From positions 1 to 64,000 of the IMG/VR virus record IMGVR_UViG_3300031962_000001: a stretch of DNA of 64,000 nt; one strand, 5' to 3'. Positions within the stretch are counted from its first letter, which is position 1, and the number at the start of each line of letters is the position of its first letter. Below, piece by piece: positions 1-9,455 of the stretch. The notes below the pieces were generated by a model that saw only the letters and a list, made by a program, of their open reading frames with translations, did not search any database and was not told where the DNA came from. The position numbers were made by a program, and so were the translations under genes. The DNA is from a virus.

Positions 1-9
1 TACGGATTC

Positions 10-1221
10 ATGTCCGTAGAGGAAGCGAAAGCTGCGGTCAGGCAGCTGGAGTATTTCTGCCAGCTACGCCCGACCGTGTCGAATCTCACGAAACTGTCAG
101 CGTGCTATTTCGTTCTCGGTGACCTTGAAGCCGCAATTCCCCTCGCAGAGCAAGCCTTCCAAAAAGATCCTCACAACGTCATAGTCGCAACCAATCTAGG
201 CTTGATATGGAAGGACTACGGGGATTACGAAGGCGCGTTGAAGGCTCTTGCGATGGCCTACGAAATGGACCCAGAAGAGCCATATGCTCGCCTTGCGTAC
301 GCGGAGTCCTTACTGAAGAAGGGAGACTGGCAGAGAGGCCTGCTTCTCTACAATACGTGTCGGCAATCTAAGGAAGAAGCGGCGCTGATGGCAGGCACTC
401 CTTTAGAAGTGAAGGAATGGGACGGCAAGAAAATTCCAAACAGGCTGGTCGTGCTCGACGAAGGCGGAGCTGGAGACAGCATTACGTTCTGCAGATATCT
501 GCCTCTCTTGACGGAGAGAAATATCAATTGGCTGTATTCACCAATCCAAGAGCTGCGTGGTTTCTACGAAAGAGCTTCTTGGTGCGGCCCAGAAAGACTG
601 GCTCAACCTAGAACTAGACTGGACGCTTCGCACTGGACTACCACTATGAATCTTCTAGGTCTATTAGGCAGCACTCCTTCTACGGTGCCAAAACTACCAG
701 CGTTCACACCTTCACCACAATCTATCAACAAGTATAGGATAGACAAAAGGAGCAAACCGGTCCTAGGTCTCTGTTGGCGTGGTGGAGAACTGCGCAACAT
801 CGGCAGGAAGATCCACTCTATGAATATGGGCCAAGCGATGCGTCTAGTGTGCAGGACAGACCATCTTGTAGACTGGGTCAATTTGCAGCACGATGTCCAA
901 CTGCCTGAACCAGTGGAAAATGTAAGGATATCTACATGGGAAGATCTGGCTGGCCTTATGGTGAACTTGGATGCTGTCGTGTCTGTGGAAACTGGCCCGA
1001 TGTGCCTAGCCAGCGCTCTTGGCAGGAATCTACTGATAGTTCTGGCTACGAACTCTGACTGGCGATTCCTAGATCATGGCGGCTCGCCGTTCTATCCTGG
1101 CGCTACGATATTCAGAAACCAAGGCACTGGTGGCGGAATAGAAAACTCCATAACGCAAACGGTAGAGTACGTCTGCAAGAACTGGGAAGAGAAGAAAAGC
1201 AAGCTGATACTGGTGAGCTGA
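10..1221 (+). CDS. TPR-fused GT9-like glycosyltransferase, possibly 5'-truncated
   Basis: This protein has about three tetratricopeptide-type helical repeats in residues 1-125 (for example NLGLIWKDYGDYEGALKAL), followed from about residue 135 by a domain resembling ADP-heptose/GT9-type glycosyltransferases (LDEGGAGDSITFCRYLPLL, then a C-terminal VSVETGPMCLASALG segment typical of the nucleotide-sugar binding half). It would transfer a sugar to an unknown acceptor. The frame is open to the window edge, so the ATG at position 10 may be internal. Its stop overlaps the next start (TGATG). It is one of eight glycosyltransferase-like genes in the window. The family assignment is moderately sure; donor and acceptor are not known. 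Confidence 0.65.
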   Translation: MSVEEAKAAVRQLEYFCQLRPTVSNLTKLSACYFVLGDLEAAIPLAEQAFQKDPHNVIVATNLGLIWKDYGDYEGALKALAMAYEMDPEEPYARLAYAESLLKKGDWQRGLLLYNTCRQSKEEAALMAGTPLEVKEWDGKKIPNRLVVLDEGGAGDSITFCRYLPLLTERNINWLYSPIQELRGFYERASWCGPERLAQPRTRLDASHWTTTMNLLGLLGSTPSTVPKLPAFTPSPQSINKYRIDKRSKPVLGLCWRGGELRNIGRKIHSMNMGQAMRLVCRTDHLVDWVNLQHDVQLPEPVENVRISTWEDLAGLMVNLDAVVSVETGPMCLASALGRNLLIVLATNSDWRFLDHGGSPFYPGATIFRNQGTGGGIENSITQTVEYVCKNWEEKKSKLILVS

Positions 1222-1547
1222 TGAGATCCACAATCCAATTCCATCCATTGCCAGCACCGAGCATGCCTCCAGTATCTACGACTTCTACCTATGCCCTGAT
1301 CGTTACGACTTCTAGTATGCCTGCCGCGACTGTAGGAGTTCCGTATAGCGTGACTCTCACGGCCAGTGGAGGAGTTCCGCCATACTACTGGTCTCTGATA
1401 TCCGGCGCTCTCCCAGACGGTCTTACTATGGATCAATTTGGAAATATCACGGGAACGCCGACAACTCAAGGCGTATTCAATTTTTCAGTGATGGCTACAG
1501 ATCCGATTGGAAATATGGCTGTACTAAACGTGGGGGTAGCGATATGA
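1221..1547 (+). CDS. Ig-like (He_PIG-type) domain protein
   Basis: This is a 108-residue protein made of one Ig-like domain. The pattern ATVGVPYSVTLTASGGVPPY followed by WSLISGALPDGLTMDQFG and ITGTPTTQGVFNFSVMATD matches the putative Ig (He_PIG) family, which is common in bacterial surface proteins and also found in phage structural proteins. Such domains mediate weak carbohydrate or surface contacts. The start overlaps the upstream stop and its own stop overlaps the next start (ATGA), so it is probably translated together with the beta-helix protein that follows. A role as a virion-surface accessory or fibre module is inferred. Confidence 0.7.
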   Translation: MRSTIQFHPLPAPSMPPVSTTSTYALIVTTSSMPAATVGVPYSVTLTASGGVPPYYWSLISGALPDGLTMDQFGNITGTPTTQGVFNFSVMATDPIGNMAVLNVGVAI

Positions 1548-3526
1548 AAAAGTTTTTTGCTAGATTCCTAGTGTTCTTTCTGTGGGCATTCGTAGTCTAT
1601 GGACAGGGGCAGAGCGCGCCGACAAATTTGACTATCACCGTCAATCCCGCATTTCCTTGGTCCGGCATCCTTTCTGTAGCGCATGGAATGGACTGGAAGC
1701 GTGCCGGAGCCCAGAACAGTCATTCTTCTGGCTGGACTCAATGCGGATCTACTGTTCCAGCTGGCTCTAGCGCGGCTACGATAAACACGGCTATAACGAA
1801 TTGTGGAACGAATCAGTATGTCCTGCTGGCCGCTGGTTCATATTCTCTTAGCAGTGGAATCAACATCACAAAAAGCAACGTGGCTCTTCGTGGCAGTGGA
1901 GCAGATCAGACCATTATAACTTTCACGGCGGCAGGGAGCTGCAATGGATTAGGCTCATTGCTTTGTGTGCAGGGGCCAAATCAAGCTGCTAGCGGGAATC
2001 CATCTGGTACTAATTGGACCTCTGGGTACGCGCAAGGCACTAGCTTCTTGACGCTTGCATCAGTGGCTGGAATAACATTGAACCAGACCATGCTAGTGAT
2101 GGATCAGTGTGACACAGGAACTACTGGAGTTCCGTGCTCTGGCACTGAAACAGACAACGGAAATTTCTATGTGTGCTCGCAAGTGTACTCTTCAACTGGT
2201 CCTACAGGTTGCATCGGTGAATCACCATCGAACGCCTATCGTACTCTTCGCAGTCAGATCCAAATCACTTACGCAACGGCAATCAATGGAAATATCGTTA
2301 CGATTGCTGATCCCATAGTCTCTCCGAATTGGGCAAGCGGACAATCTCCGCAAGTGTGGCTCTACAACGCGGTGAATAATGTTGGATTCGAGAACATGTC
2401 TATAGACTCTAGCGGCATAAATTCAGGAGGAGGCACGCTCGTCTTATACGGATGCCAGAACTGCTGGGTGACTGGAAACCGTTTTATAAATCCCGGAAAA
2501 TACTCTGTTAGAATGTTCGAATCCGACCACGTAGACGTGCAGCGCAATTATTCCTATGGCGCTCAGAACAGTGATCCATATTGTATCTCGCCCGATTACA
2601 GTTCTTATCTGAAGATAGAGACGAACATCATCCAGAAGTGCCGCTCGACAATAGTCTACGAAGGCCCAGATGTTGGGACAGTCGTAGCCTACAACTATTC
2701 TATCTACGATACTGACGTCTCGGATGATAGCTTCATGTGGTTCTCGCTCTGGACCCACTCGGCTACATCCATGTATAATCTCTACGAAGGGAACGTCGGC
2801 AACGGTCTCGTCTTCGACAACATCCATGGTGGGCACCTGATGAACACGCTGTTTCGCAACTACTACATTGGGTGGGAACCAGGAAAGAGCACGCAGACAG
2901 ACGCAGCATATTCGGCTGCCTACTCTAGATATTCGCACTACGTAGGAAACGTGATGGGAAGAAGCGGAGTCGCGACAACGTATCAGAGTGCTGGAGCCGC
3001 GAACAATGCAATCTTCATCCTAGGAGCCGGTGGCGACACGAACGCGGTCCCGACGGATGCTTTCGTTCTTACGAGTTCTATGCGCTGGGGGAACTACGAT
3101 ACGAAGACCGCCGCTGTCCGTTGGTGCGGAAGCTTGAGCGATACTGGTTGGTCTACCACTTGCGCTAGCACATCTGAGATTCCTTCTGGCCTTAGCGTCT
3201 ATCCTAATATCGTACCGACCGTTGGAGACACTGGAATAGGCCAGTCAGCGATGCCAGCTTCTTTCTATCTGACGTCCAAGCCAGCTTGGTGGAACACTGA
3301 GCCATATCCTCCTATCGGTCCAGAAGTATCTGGAGGAACAATCTATGGAACGGATGGTCCTACCTATGGTGCGGCAGGCTCACAGACTTGGAACGCTCAG
3401 TCAGTTGGTGGTCATGCGAACAATACTCCAGCGATGGACTGTTTCAAAAACACTATGAGTGGATTTGCAGATGGCACGAATACTAGCGCTCTAACGTTCA
3501 ATTCTGTTTCTTGTTACGGAATGTAG
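1544..3526 (+). CDS. Right-handed beta-helix protein with N-terminal signal-like segment
   Basis: This is a 660-residue protein. It begins with a basic and then very hydrophobic stretch (MKKFFARFLVFFLWAFVVYG) that looks like a Sec signal peptide, which is unusual for a phage virion protein. The body resembles pectate-lyase-type parallel beta-helices: INITKSNVALRGSGADQTII near residues 107-126, then repeated short turns such as NQCWVTGNRF-like and VDVQRNYSYGA-like rungs. Such folds serve as tail spikes and polysaccharide depolymerases. Catalytic residues cannot be assigned. It is coupled by an ATGA overlap to the Ig-like gene. It could be a tailspike or a protein exported from the infected cell. 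Confidence 0.6.
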   Translation: MKKFFARFLVFFLWAFVVYGQGQSAPTNLTITVNPAFPWSGILSVAHGMDWKRAGAQNSHSSGWTQCGSTVPAGSSAATINTAITNCGTNQYVLLAAGSYSLSSGINITKSNVALRGSGADQTIITFTAAGSCNGLGSLLCVQGPNQAASGNPSGTNWTSGYAQGTSFLTLASVAGITLNQTMLVMDQCDTGTTGVPCSGTETDNGNFYVCSQVYSSTGPTGCIGESPSNAYRTLRSQIQITYATAINGNIVTIADPIVSPNWASGQSPQVWLYNAVNNVGFENMSIDSSGINSGGGTLVLYGCQNCWVTGNRFINPGKYSVRMFESDHVDVQRNYSYGAQNSDPYCISPDYSSYLKIETNIIQKCRSTIVYEGPDVGTVVAYNYSIYDTDVSDDSFMWFSLWTHSATSMYNLYEGNVGNGLVFDNIHGGHLMNTLFRNYYIGWEPGKSTQTDAAYSAAYSRYSHYVGNVMGRSGVATTYQSAGAANNAIFILGAGGDTNAVPTDAFVLTSSMRWGNYDTKTAAVRWCGSLSDTGWSTTCASTSEIPSGLSVYPNIVPTVGDTGIGQSAMPASFYLTSKPAWWNTEPYPPIGPEVSGGTIYGTDGPTYGAAGSQTWNAQSVGGHANNTPAMDCFKNTMSGFADGTNTSALTFNSVSCYGM

Positions 3527-4234
3527 ATGCCTGGACAATACATAAGAGGCGTGACGACAGCTAGCGGAACTGCTGGTGTAGCGACAGGAACGTTCTCTCC
3601 AGTACCGACTGCCGGAGATTTTATCATTGGCATCGTTTGGATAGGAAGTTCTACTGGTGCCATTTCTACCATAAGCGATGGTGGAAGCTCTTGGTTTTCG
3701 CTACCAGTTTTACACAACGCAGCTTTTTCAACACAGGTTTTCTACACTCCGTCATTTGCGGGTTCTTCTGGTCTGGTCACTGTCAATCTAACTACTTCTA
3801 GTGGCTGGTATCTTGGCATGGCCGAATATTCTGGCAATGATAAGATAACAGCTATAGACGTTTCTACAGACACTGGAAAATCTATAGGAGGGAGCACTGC
3901 TCTCTTGAGCACGAGCATATTGACACTGAATCCTACGGATACACTGATAGGACTCGGTAGTACGAACAGTGGTGGTGCTCTGTCTGCTGGAAATGACGGG
4001 CAAGGAGATACGTATACTCTGAGATTCTCCAACGTCATAGCCGTAGAGGATGTCAATGTTACCACGACTAAAGTTTACAGCGCCTCTATGACTGTAGGAG
4101 CTTCTACGCCATGGAACATGCACTTCTTCGCTTTGAAGGCCCCGGCGTCTGCAGTTCAAGCTCCATCTAAATTCTCTCATGTTTCTAGCTATGGGTCTAA
4201 GGGAGTCAAAGCGTTCGGGAATATAGTGAACTGA
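3527..4234 (+). CDS. Beta-rich virion-associated protein, repeat family member 1
   Basis: This 235-residue protein starts directly after the preceding stop. It is rich in Ser, Thr and Gly and follows a pattern shared by four other domains in this window: a GD(F/L)IIGIV-like strand, then ISDGGSSWFSL, then a VNLTTSSGWYLGMAEYSG segment near the middle, and a final FFALKAP strand. The last 20 residues (SHVSSYGSKGVKAFGNIVN) resemble the tail of the next protein. The shared architecture suggests an adhesin or lectin-like beta-sandwich. I do not recognise a named family, and function is inferred only from position among fibre-type genes. Confidence 0.55.
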   Translation: MPGQYIRGVTTASGTAGVATGTFSPVPTAGDFIIGIVWIGSSTGAISTISDGGSSWFSLPVLHNAAFSTQVFYTPSFAGSSGLVTVNLTTSSGWYLGMAEYSGNDKITAIDVSTDTGKSIGGSTALLSTSILTLNPTDTLIGLGSTNSGGALSAGNDGQGDTYTLRFSNVIAVEDVNVTTTKVYSASMTVGASTPWNMHFFALKAPASAVQAPSKFSHVSSYGSKGVKAFGNIVN

Positions 4235-4235
4235 T

Positions 4236-4964
4236 ATGATTGCTTTTGTCAATCAAGCCGCTGGTGGTTCTGGTGGAACTTCCGTCAACCAGAACCTCGC
4301 GGTCACTGCTGGAAATCTAGTGGTAGCCGTAGGAAGTGCGAATTCTCCTGGAAGAACTCTTTCCATAACAGATGCGAATATAAACTGGACTCAACTGTCA
4401 GGAAGTCCCTGGACGGATTCTGCAAATTCTTGTACCACTGCTATATGGATCGGAACTGTAATCAACAGCGGGACGGATAACATAGCGATCTCTTCCAATG
4501 GAAGCCCAACCCTCACTGCGATGTCGGTAGCGCAGTATTCTGGGACTGCTAATTACCTGTCTGCACTTGACAAGATGGCCAAGGGAGATTTGGGGGCTAT
4601 CACTTCCGGAAATCCCTTGCTGACTGGAACTACTACTACGACTTCACAACCGAACGAAATGCTGGTGGCCTGCTATGGTTTACTAACCGCTGGTAATACT
4701 TTCACGCAAGGAGCTGGATACAGTCTGAGAGGGAATACGATTGGTGGAGGTCCACCTGCTATAGGAGCTGGTATAGAAGATAGGTCTGTGTCTGTCACTG
4801 GAGCCTACCAAGCTACCATCACAATAAACGGGAATACGACTGGAGGAACAGGGGTCATTCTAGCTTTGCAACCTCCTCCTGAAATCTTTTCTGCGCAAGA
4901 GTCTGTTTCACACTACGGCTCCGAAGGAGCCACATCGTTTGGAAATGTGATAGGTGGAGGCTAG
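4236..4964 (+). CDS. Beta-rich virion-associated protein, repeat family member 2
   Basis: This 242-residue protein is a paralogue of its upstream neighbour. It shows the same order of elements: an early AGNLVVAVGSA strand, ITDANINWTQLSG, SVAQYSGTANYL, and a closing GTGVILALQPPP strand. The C-terminus (SVSHYGSEGATSFGNVIGGG) matches the neighbour's SYGSKGVKAFGNIVN. The similarity points to local gene duplication. No catalytic signature is visible. A receptor-binding or decoration role is plausible from the fibre-like context but is not shown by the sequence. Confidence 0.55.
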   Translation: MIAFVNQAAGGSGGTSVNQNLAVTAGNLVVAVGSANSPGRTLSITDANINWTQLSGSPWTDSANSCTTAIWIGTVINSGTDNIAISSNGSPTLTAMSVAQYSGTANYLSALDKMAKGDLGAITSGNPLLTGTTTTTSQPNEMLVACYGLLTAGNTFTQGAGYSLRGNTIGGGPPAIGAGIEDRSVSVTGAYQATITINGNTTGGTGVILALQPPPEIFSAQESVSHYGSEGATSFGNVIGGG

Positions 4965-7900
4965 ATGGCGATAGGATTTGGAACCTCGGCAGTAGGAGCA
5001 AAGTCTCTTACTTCGGGCACATCATTCACTATCGCTTTGTCTTCTTCATCTAATGCTCAGATCGTAGTTGTAGTTATCTCCACCAACAATGGAAATCTCG
5101 TAACGAGCATTACAGATGGAGGTGGAAACACCTATTTTCGGAATAACTCTATAGCACAATCTGGTCTTACTGTAGAAGTCTGGTCTTCTAATACCCCACA
5201 TGCGGCAGCGTCTGGAACTATAACTGTCAATGTCACTACTGGATTCCGTTGCGCAGGAGTAGCAGCATCCTACACTGGCGTGGATTTGGTAGATGTCACG
5301 ACCGCTGCTACCACTGGGTCAACTTCTCCTATCACCACTGGCTCTACAGTTCTTAGAGACGCTTCTGATTGGTTGCTAATGGGAGGTGGATTGGCGGCAG
5401 CCAATACTTTCACTGCTCAGAACGGACAGCTAAGGAATCAAAATACTACGACTGGGCTGTCTGTCTGTTTGATAGATAGCAATGGAGCTTCCAGTCCTGT
5501 TACGGATTCTGCGACAATGACAGCGGCTAACTGGGGTCAGGTAGGAGTATTTCTCAGGACTGGAACTGGAGCGCCTTACATAGGAGATTCACAGCTTCCC
5601 ATGCAATACGGAGGGATAAAAGCCTCTGATCGAAGCTATTCTCGCCCGGATCAATTCGTAGCACCTCCGAAATTCGGATTGATAGTCGCCATAGACTCGA
5701 AAACAGTCGGATCGTGGAGACCTCTTCCCAGCATAGTATTTGGGAAGAGGATCTACTCCAGAGCCGTGCCTCTTGTGAATCCAGTTCAACCTCCAGCTAT
5801 AATCACATTGGATAGTTGGACTAGCACGCTAGGACGGAACTCTCTGCCTAACGAATTTGCGCTTCCTGACTTTGTACATCCAGAAACTGTAGTTCTTGCT
5901 ATCGCTATTCCTTCATTAGCGGCTTGGTTTAGAGTAGACGGAGTCAAAGCTCAGCCGCTAGATTACGCTTTTACAGATTTCATACACCCAGAAACTGTCA
6001 GAGCTCCTGTACTGCCATCTTGGTTTGGAACAGACGGAGTCAAGTCTCAACCACTAGATTATGCTTTTACTGACTTCATACATCCAGAAACTGTAGGAGC
6101 TCCTCAGGTTCAAATTCAAATATCTTGGCTGGGTGATAGACCGTATAGCACGTTCGCTAAATACCAACAGATAGAAACAGTCAGATCGCCTTTGCTCCCT
6201 ACTCTGCCACTTCTATCTTGGTACGACGACAAGCCTTGGTCTACATTTTCCTCGTTATTCAAGTGGATAGAAACGGTTGGCCAGATATATCCTACTCTAG
6301 TCTTACAATCTCTTGGATGGACTCCACCCATAAGTTCGTACAATTCTCCAAGAGGATTTTCAGGCTCTGAAGAAGATGTTAATCCTGGACCATTTTTAGC
6401 ATTCTTGTCTATATCTGGTTGGACTAGTACGATAGGGCAGAATTCTTTGCCCAACGTATTTGCGGAACCAGATTGGGTATCGTCTACTCTTCCTCAACCA
6501 ACGATTGTGACTTCTATATTAGAAGGGTGGACACCAACGACCGGGCAACAGGCGATTCCTCAAAGGTATCAGCAGATAGAAATTGCTAGACAGACTGCTC
6601 CAACTCTAGCGACTCTTCCTCTTCTATCTTGGTACGATGACAAACCATATAGCGCATTTGCGAAATACCAGCAGATAGAAACTGCAAGACCTGTGCTTTT
6701 GCCAAATCTGCCATTCATATCTTGGCTAGACGATAGACCGTGGTCAACATTGGGAAAGTTCCAGCAAATTGAGGCAGCAAGACCAATTTCTGCGGTCGTA
6801 GCAGCATTGCCTTTTATATCCTGGCTAGATGATAGACCTTGGATGGCATTTGGCAAATTCCAACAGATAGAAACAGCGCGGCAAGTCTATCCAACTCTCG
6901 CAACGCTTCCTTTATTTCCGGCAAGCTACACCAATATCGCTTCAAACGCTGTCTTGTTAAACTACGCTCTTACAGATCTAGTAAGACCCACATTCCCTCA
7001 AGTCATAGCGGCAGCGATTACCGTAGCTGGCTGGTCATCGACGACTGGGCAGAATGCTGTCTTATTGAAATATGCTCAGCCAGATGTCGTGGCTCAAGTA
7101 CGTCCGACGTTGGCTACGCTTCCGCTCATATCCTGGTACGATGATAGACCATTCAGCACGTTCGCCAAATTCCAGCAAATAGAGACTGTCAGACCGATTC
7201 TGATTTCTGCTTTGCCTTTCGTGTCTTGGCAGATTGTAGAAAGGAACTTGCTGACCCTTTCTCCAGACTACGCTCCTTCCGACTACGTGTCTGGTGCCGT
7301 CGTAAGATTGCCATTGCTGTCTTGGCTAGACGATAGACCATGGAGTTCTTTTGCAAAATACCAGCAAGTAGAAATCGCTAGACAAGTTCAGCCTACGTTG
7401 GCTACTCTGTCAATACTGCTATCTGGTCTAGCTGAAATCCCACCGAATGCTCAGCCTCAGAAATTTGCGTTGAGCGATTATTTCGCTCCGCCGAAGTATG
7501 GTCTGACGATAGCGGCAGCAATCACTGTCGCTGGATGGTCACCTACGATAGGACAGCAATCCGTCGTGCTGAAATACGCTCCTACGGATTTCGTAAACCA
7601 AATTAGACCAACGTTGGCTACTCTGCCATTCATTGCTTGGCAGCAAGTGGTTGAGAGAAATCTTCCAACCTTGTCTCCAGACTACGCTTCCACAGACTAT
7701 GTATCTGGCGTCGCGCCAAAGATTGCACTCCCTCTGATAAGCTGGCAGAAGGACGATACTGAATGGGTCAAGCTCGAATGGTATATGATGGCCGATACCT
7801 CAACCGGGCCGAGTACGACTGCGGCTGCGCTGGAAGCGTTCGTGTCGGCTCCTACTGGACCTCAAGCTGTGATTCTGCAATACGCTTCTACAGCTTGGGA

Positions 7901-9074
7901 CGCTCCTGCGAAATTCGGATTGGTTGTGGTATCACCGATCACAGTAGCAGGTTGGAGCGCCACGATAGGGCAGAATGTTGTTCAATTGAAATACGCTCTA
8001 CCTGATTTTATAGCTCAGGTCCGCCCAACTCTAGCAACGCTTCCGCTTCTATCTGTAGAACTTACTAAACCTGCTCAGAATGCCGTCGTACTCAAATACG
8101 CTCTGTCGGCTTACGATGCTCCGGCAAAATTTGGGTTAGTGTTCGTAGTTCCACCGACTCTATCGGCGTGGACTCCTACGATTGGGCAGAATGCTGTCGT
8201 GCTAAAATATGCGCTATCTGATTTCGTAAATCAGGTGCGACCCACACTTGCAACGTTGCCACTGTTATCTGTAGAGCTGACGAAACCTGGACAGCAAGCT
8301 GTCGTGCTTAGATACGCGCCTAGCAGCGACTTCGTAAAGCCGACAGCTCCTTTCGTTCTGCCATTCTTGTCGTGGCTAGATGATAAACCTTATAGCGCAT
8401 TTGGAAAATTCACACAGATAGAGATAGCGACGCAGATCAGACCTACTCTGGCAACTCTGCCTCTACTGTCTGTAGAACTGACCAAGCCTGCCCCAAATGC
8501 TGTCGTGCTGAATTACGCTCCGGTCGCCTACGATTCTCCATCTAAGTTCGCTCTAGTGGCTCCACCTCTCATGACTGGCTGGACACCGACTACAGGCCAG
8601 CAGGCAGTCACTTTGAAATATGCACCCTCGGACTTCGTAGCTCAGGTTCGCCCAACGCTTGCTACGCTTCCACTGCTCAGCGTAGAACTGACTAAGCCTG
8701 CGCCGAACGCTGTAGTCTTGCGCTATGCTCTGAGTGATTACTTCGCGCCGCCGAAGTATGGATTGATATTTGTAGCGCCACCGAATATCGCTGGCTGGAG
8801 CCCCACGCTGGGCATCAAGGCTCAACCGCAGAAGTTCACAGAACCGACTTGGTTTGCACCGCCGAAATTCGGTCTTGTCCTGGTCCCACACACGGTAATT
8901 ACAAGGGGAATGATATTCTACAAGCTGGTGGCAGTCCCAGTGGATTTCTACCGAGAAGTGGTCAGAACCGCCGCCGTGAACAAGAGCTGCTTTGTGACGA
9001 TGATGTTCAATGGCAAACTGACGCGGTTCACGGTCGTAGGCGGAAAGATTTTGCAGATGTCTATCTTCGAATGA
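4965..9074 (+). CDS. Giant repeat protein (1369 aa) with N-terminal beta domain
   Basis: Residues 1-205 repeat the beta domain of the two preceding proteins (ITDGGGNTYFRN and AASYTGVDLV are the equivalent landmarks). The remainder is an array of short modules of two alternating types. One contains SWxDD(K/R)P(W/Y)S(T/A)F with K(F/Y)QQIE about six residues later. The other contains GQ(N/Q)(A/S)VxLKYAxxDF followed by VRPTLATLPLLS. The modules recur through the rest of the chain at roughly 40-60 residue spacing. The last 55 residues (from MIFYKLVAVPVDFYREVVRT) are non-repetitive. The size and place in the fibre region suggest an extended virion appendage. I recognise no database family. Confidence 0.6.
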   Translation: MAIGFGTSAVGAKSLTSGTSFTIALSSSSNAQIVVVVISTNNGNLVTSITDGGGNTYFRNNSIAQSGLTVEVWSSNTPHAAASGTITVNVTTGFRCAGVAASYTGVDLVDVTTAATTGSTSPITTGSTVLRDASDWLLMGGGLAAANTFTAQNGQLRNQNTTTGLSVCLIDSNGASSPVTDSATMTAANWGQVGVFLRTGTGAPYIGDSQLPMQYGGIKASDRSYSRPDQFVAPPKFGLIVAIDSKTVGSWRPLPSIVFGKRIYSRAVPLVNPVQPPAIITLDSWTSTLGRNSLPNEFALPDFVHPETVVLAIAIPSLAAWFRVDGVKAQPLDYAFTDFIHPETVRAPVLPSWFGTDGVKSQPLDYAFTDFIHPETVGAPQVQIQISWLGDRPYSTFAKYQQIETVRSPLLPTLPLLSWYDDKPWSTFSSLFKWIETVGQIYPTLVLQSLGWTPPISSYNSPRGFSGSEEDVNPGPFLAFLSISGWTSTIGQNSLPNVFAEPDWVSSTLPQPTIVTSILEGWTPTTGQQAIPQRYQQIEIARQTAPTLATLPLLSWYDDKPYSAFAKYQQIETARPVLLPNLPFISWLDDRPWSTLGKFQQIEAARPISAVVAALPFISWLDDRPWMAFGKFQQIETARQVYPTLATLPLFPASYTNIASNAVLLNYALTDLVRPTFPQVIAAAITVAGWSSTTGQNAVLLKYAQPDVVAQVRPTLATLPLISWYDDRPFSTFAKFQQIETVRPILISALPFVSWQIVERNLLTLSPDYAPSDYVSGAVVRLPLLSWLDDRPWSSFAKYQQVEIARQVQPTLATLSILLSGLAEIPPNAQPQKFALSDYFAPPKYGLTIAAAITVAGWSPTIGQQSVVLKYAPTDFVNQIRPTLATLPFIAWQQVVERNLPTLSPDYASTDYVSGVAPKIALPLISWQKDDTEWVKLEWYMMADTSTGPSTTAAALEAFVSAPTGPQAVILQYASTAWDAPAKFGLVVVSPITVAGWSATIGQNVVQLKYALPDFIAQVRPTLATLPLLSVELTKPAQNAVVLKYALSAYDAPAKFGLVFVVPPTLSAWTPTIGQNAVVLKYALSDFVNQVRPTLATLPLLSVELTKPGQQAVVLRYAPSSDFVKPTAPFVLPFLSWLDDKPYSAFGKFTQIEIATQIRPTLATLPLLSVELTKPAPNAVVLNYAPVAYDSPSKFALVAPPLMTGWTPTTGQQAVTLKYAPSDFVAQVRPTLATLPLLSVELTKPAPNAVVLRYALSDYFAPPKYGLIFVAPPNIAGWSPTLGIKAQPQKFTEPTWFAPPKFGLVLVPHTVITRGMIFYKLVAVPVDFYREVVRTAAVNKSCFVTMMFNGKLTRFTVVGGKILQMSIFE

Positions 9075-9080
9075 GGAAAT

Positions 9081-9455
9081 ATGGCAGACCTAACGACAGG
9101 CGAAGTGGGAAAGATTCTCCAGCTCAACCTTGTGAACGTGGACCAAACGCAGAACCCGCCAGTGCAGAGTGCTCTTGATCTTACGAACGCTTCGATAGTC
9201 AACCTTCTGTACGTAATCACAGACAGTCAAGGCAAGCCGAAATCCCCGGTCATCACAAAGCAGATGTCTGTCATTGGCGCTCCTACTCTGGGTGTAGTGC
9301 AATACGTCTTTCAAACTAACGATCTATCTGCTCCTCCCGAAATGGGCAAGCAGGGAGTGTTCAGATATTCTGTGCAGGTCCAGTTCTCAGGCGGAGCGAT
9401 TCTGTACGCCGTGATAGATGGGCAGTTGACAATCAAAAACGACGGTGTCCTGTGA
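9081..9455 (+). CDS. Small baseplate or fibre-attachment-like beta protein
   Basis: This 124-residue protein has a beta-strand rich sequence with the form seen in short N-terminal baseplate domains of the BppU type: an early VGKILQLNLVNVDQ strand, a middle SIVNLLYVITDSQGKPKSPV segment, and a final GGAILYAVIDGQLTI strand. It lies six bases after the giant repeat protein and overlaps the next gene by four bases. The BppU-like reading is a guess from strand pattern and context. An unrelated small virion protein is also possible. Confidence 0.45.
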   Translation: MADLTTGEVGKILQLNLVNVDQTQNPPVQSALDLTNASIVNLLYVITDSQGKPKSPVITKQMSVIGAPTLGVVQYVFQTNDLSAPPEMGKQGVFRYSVQVQFSGGAILYAVIDGQLTIKNDGVL

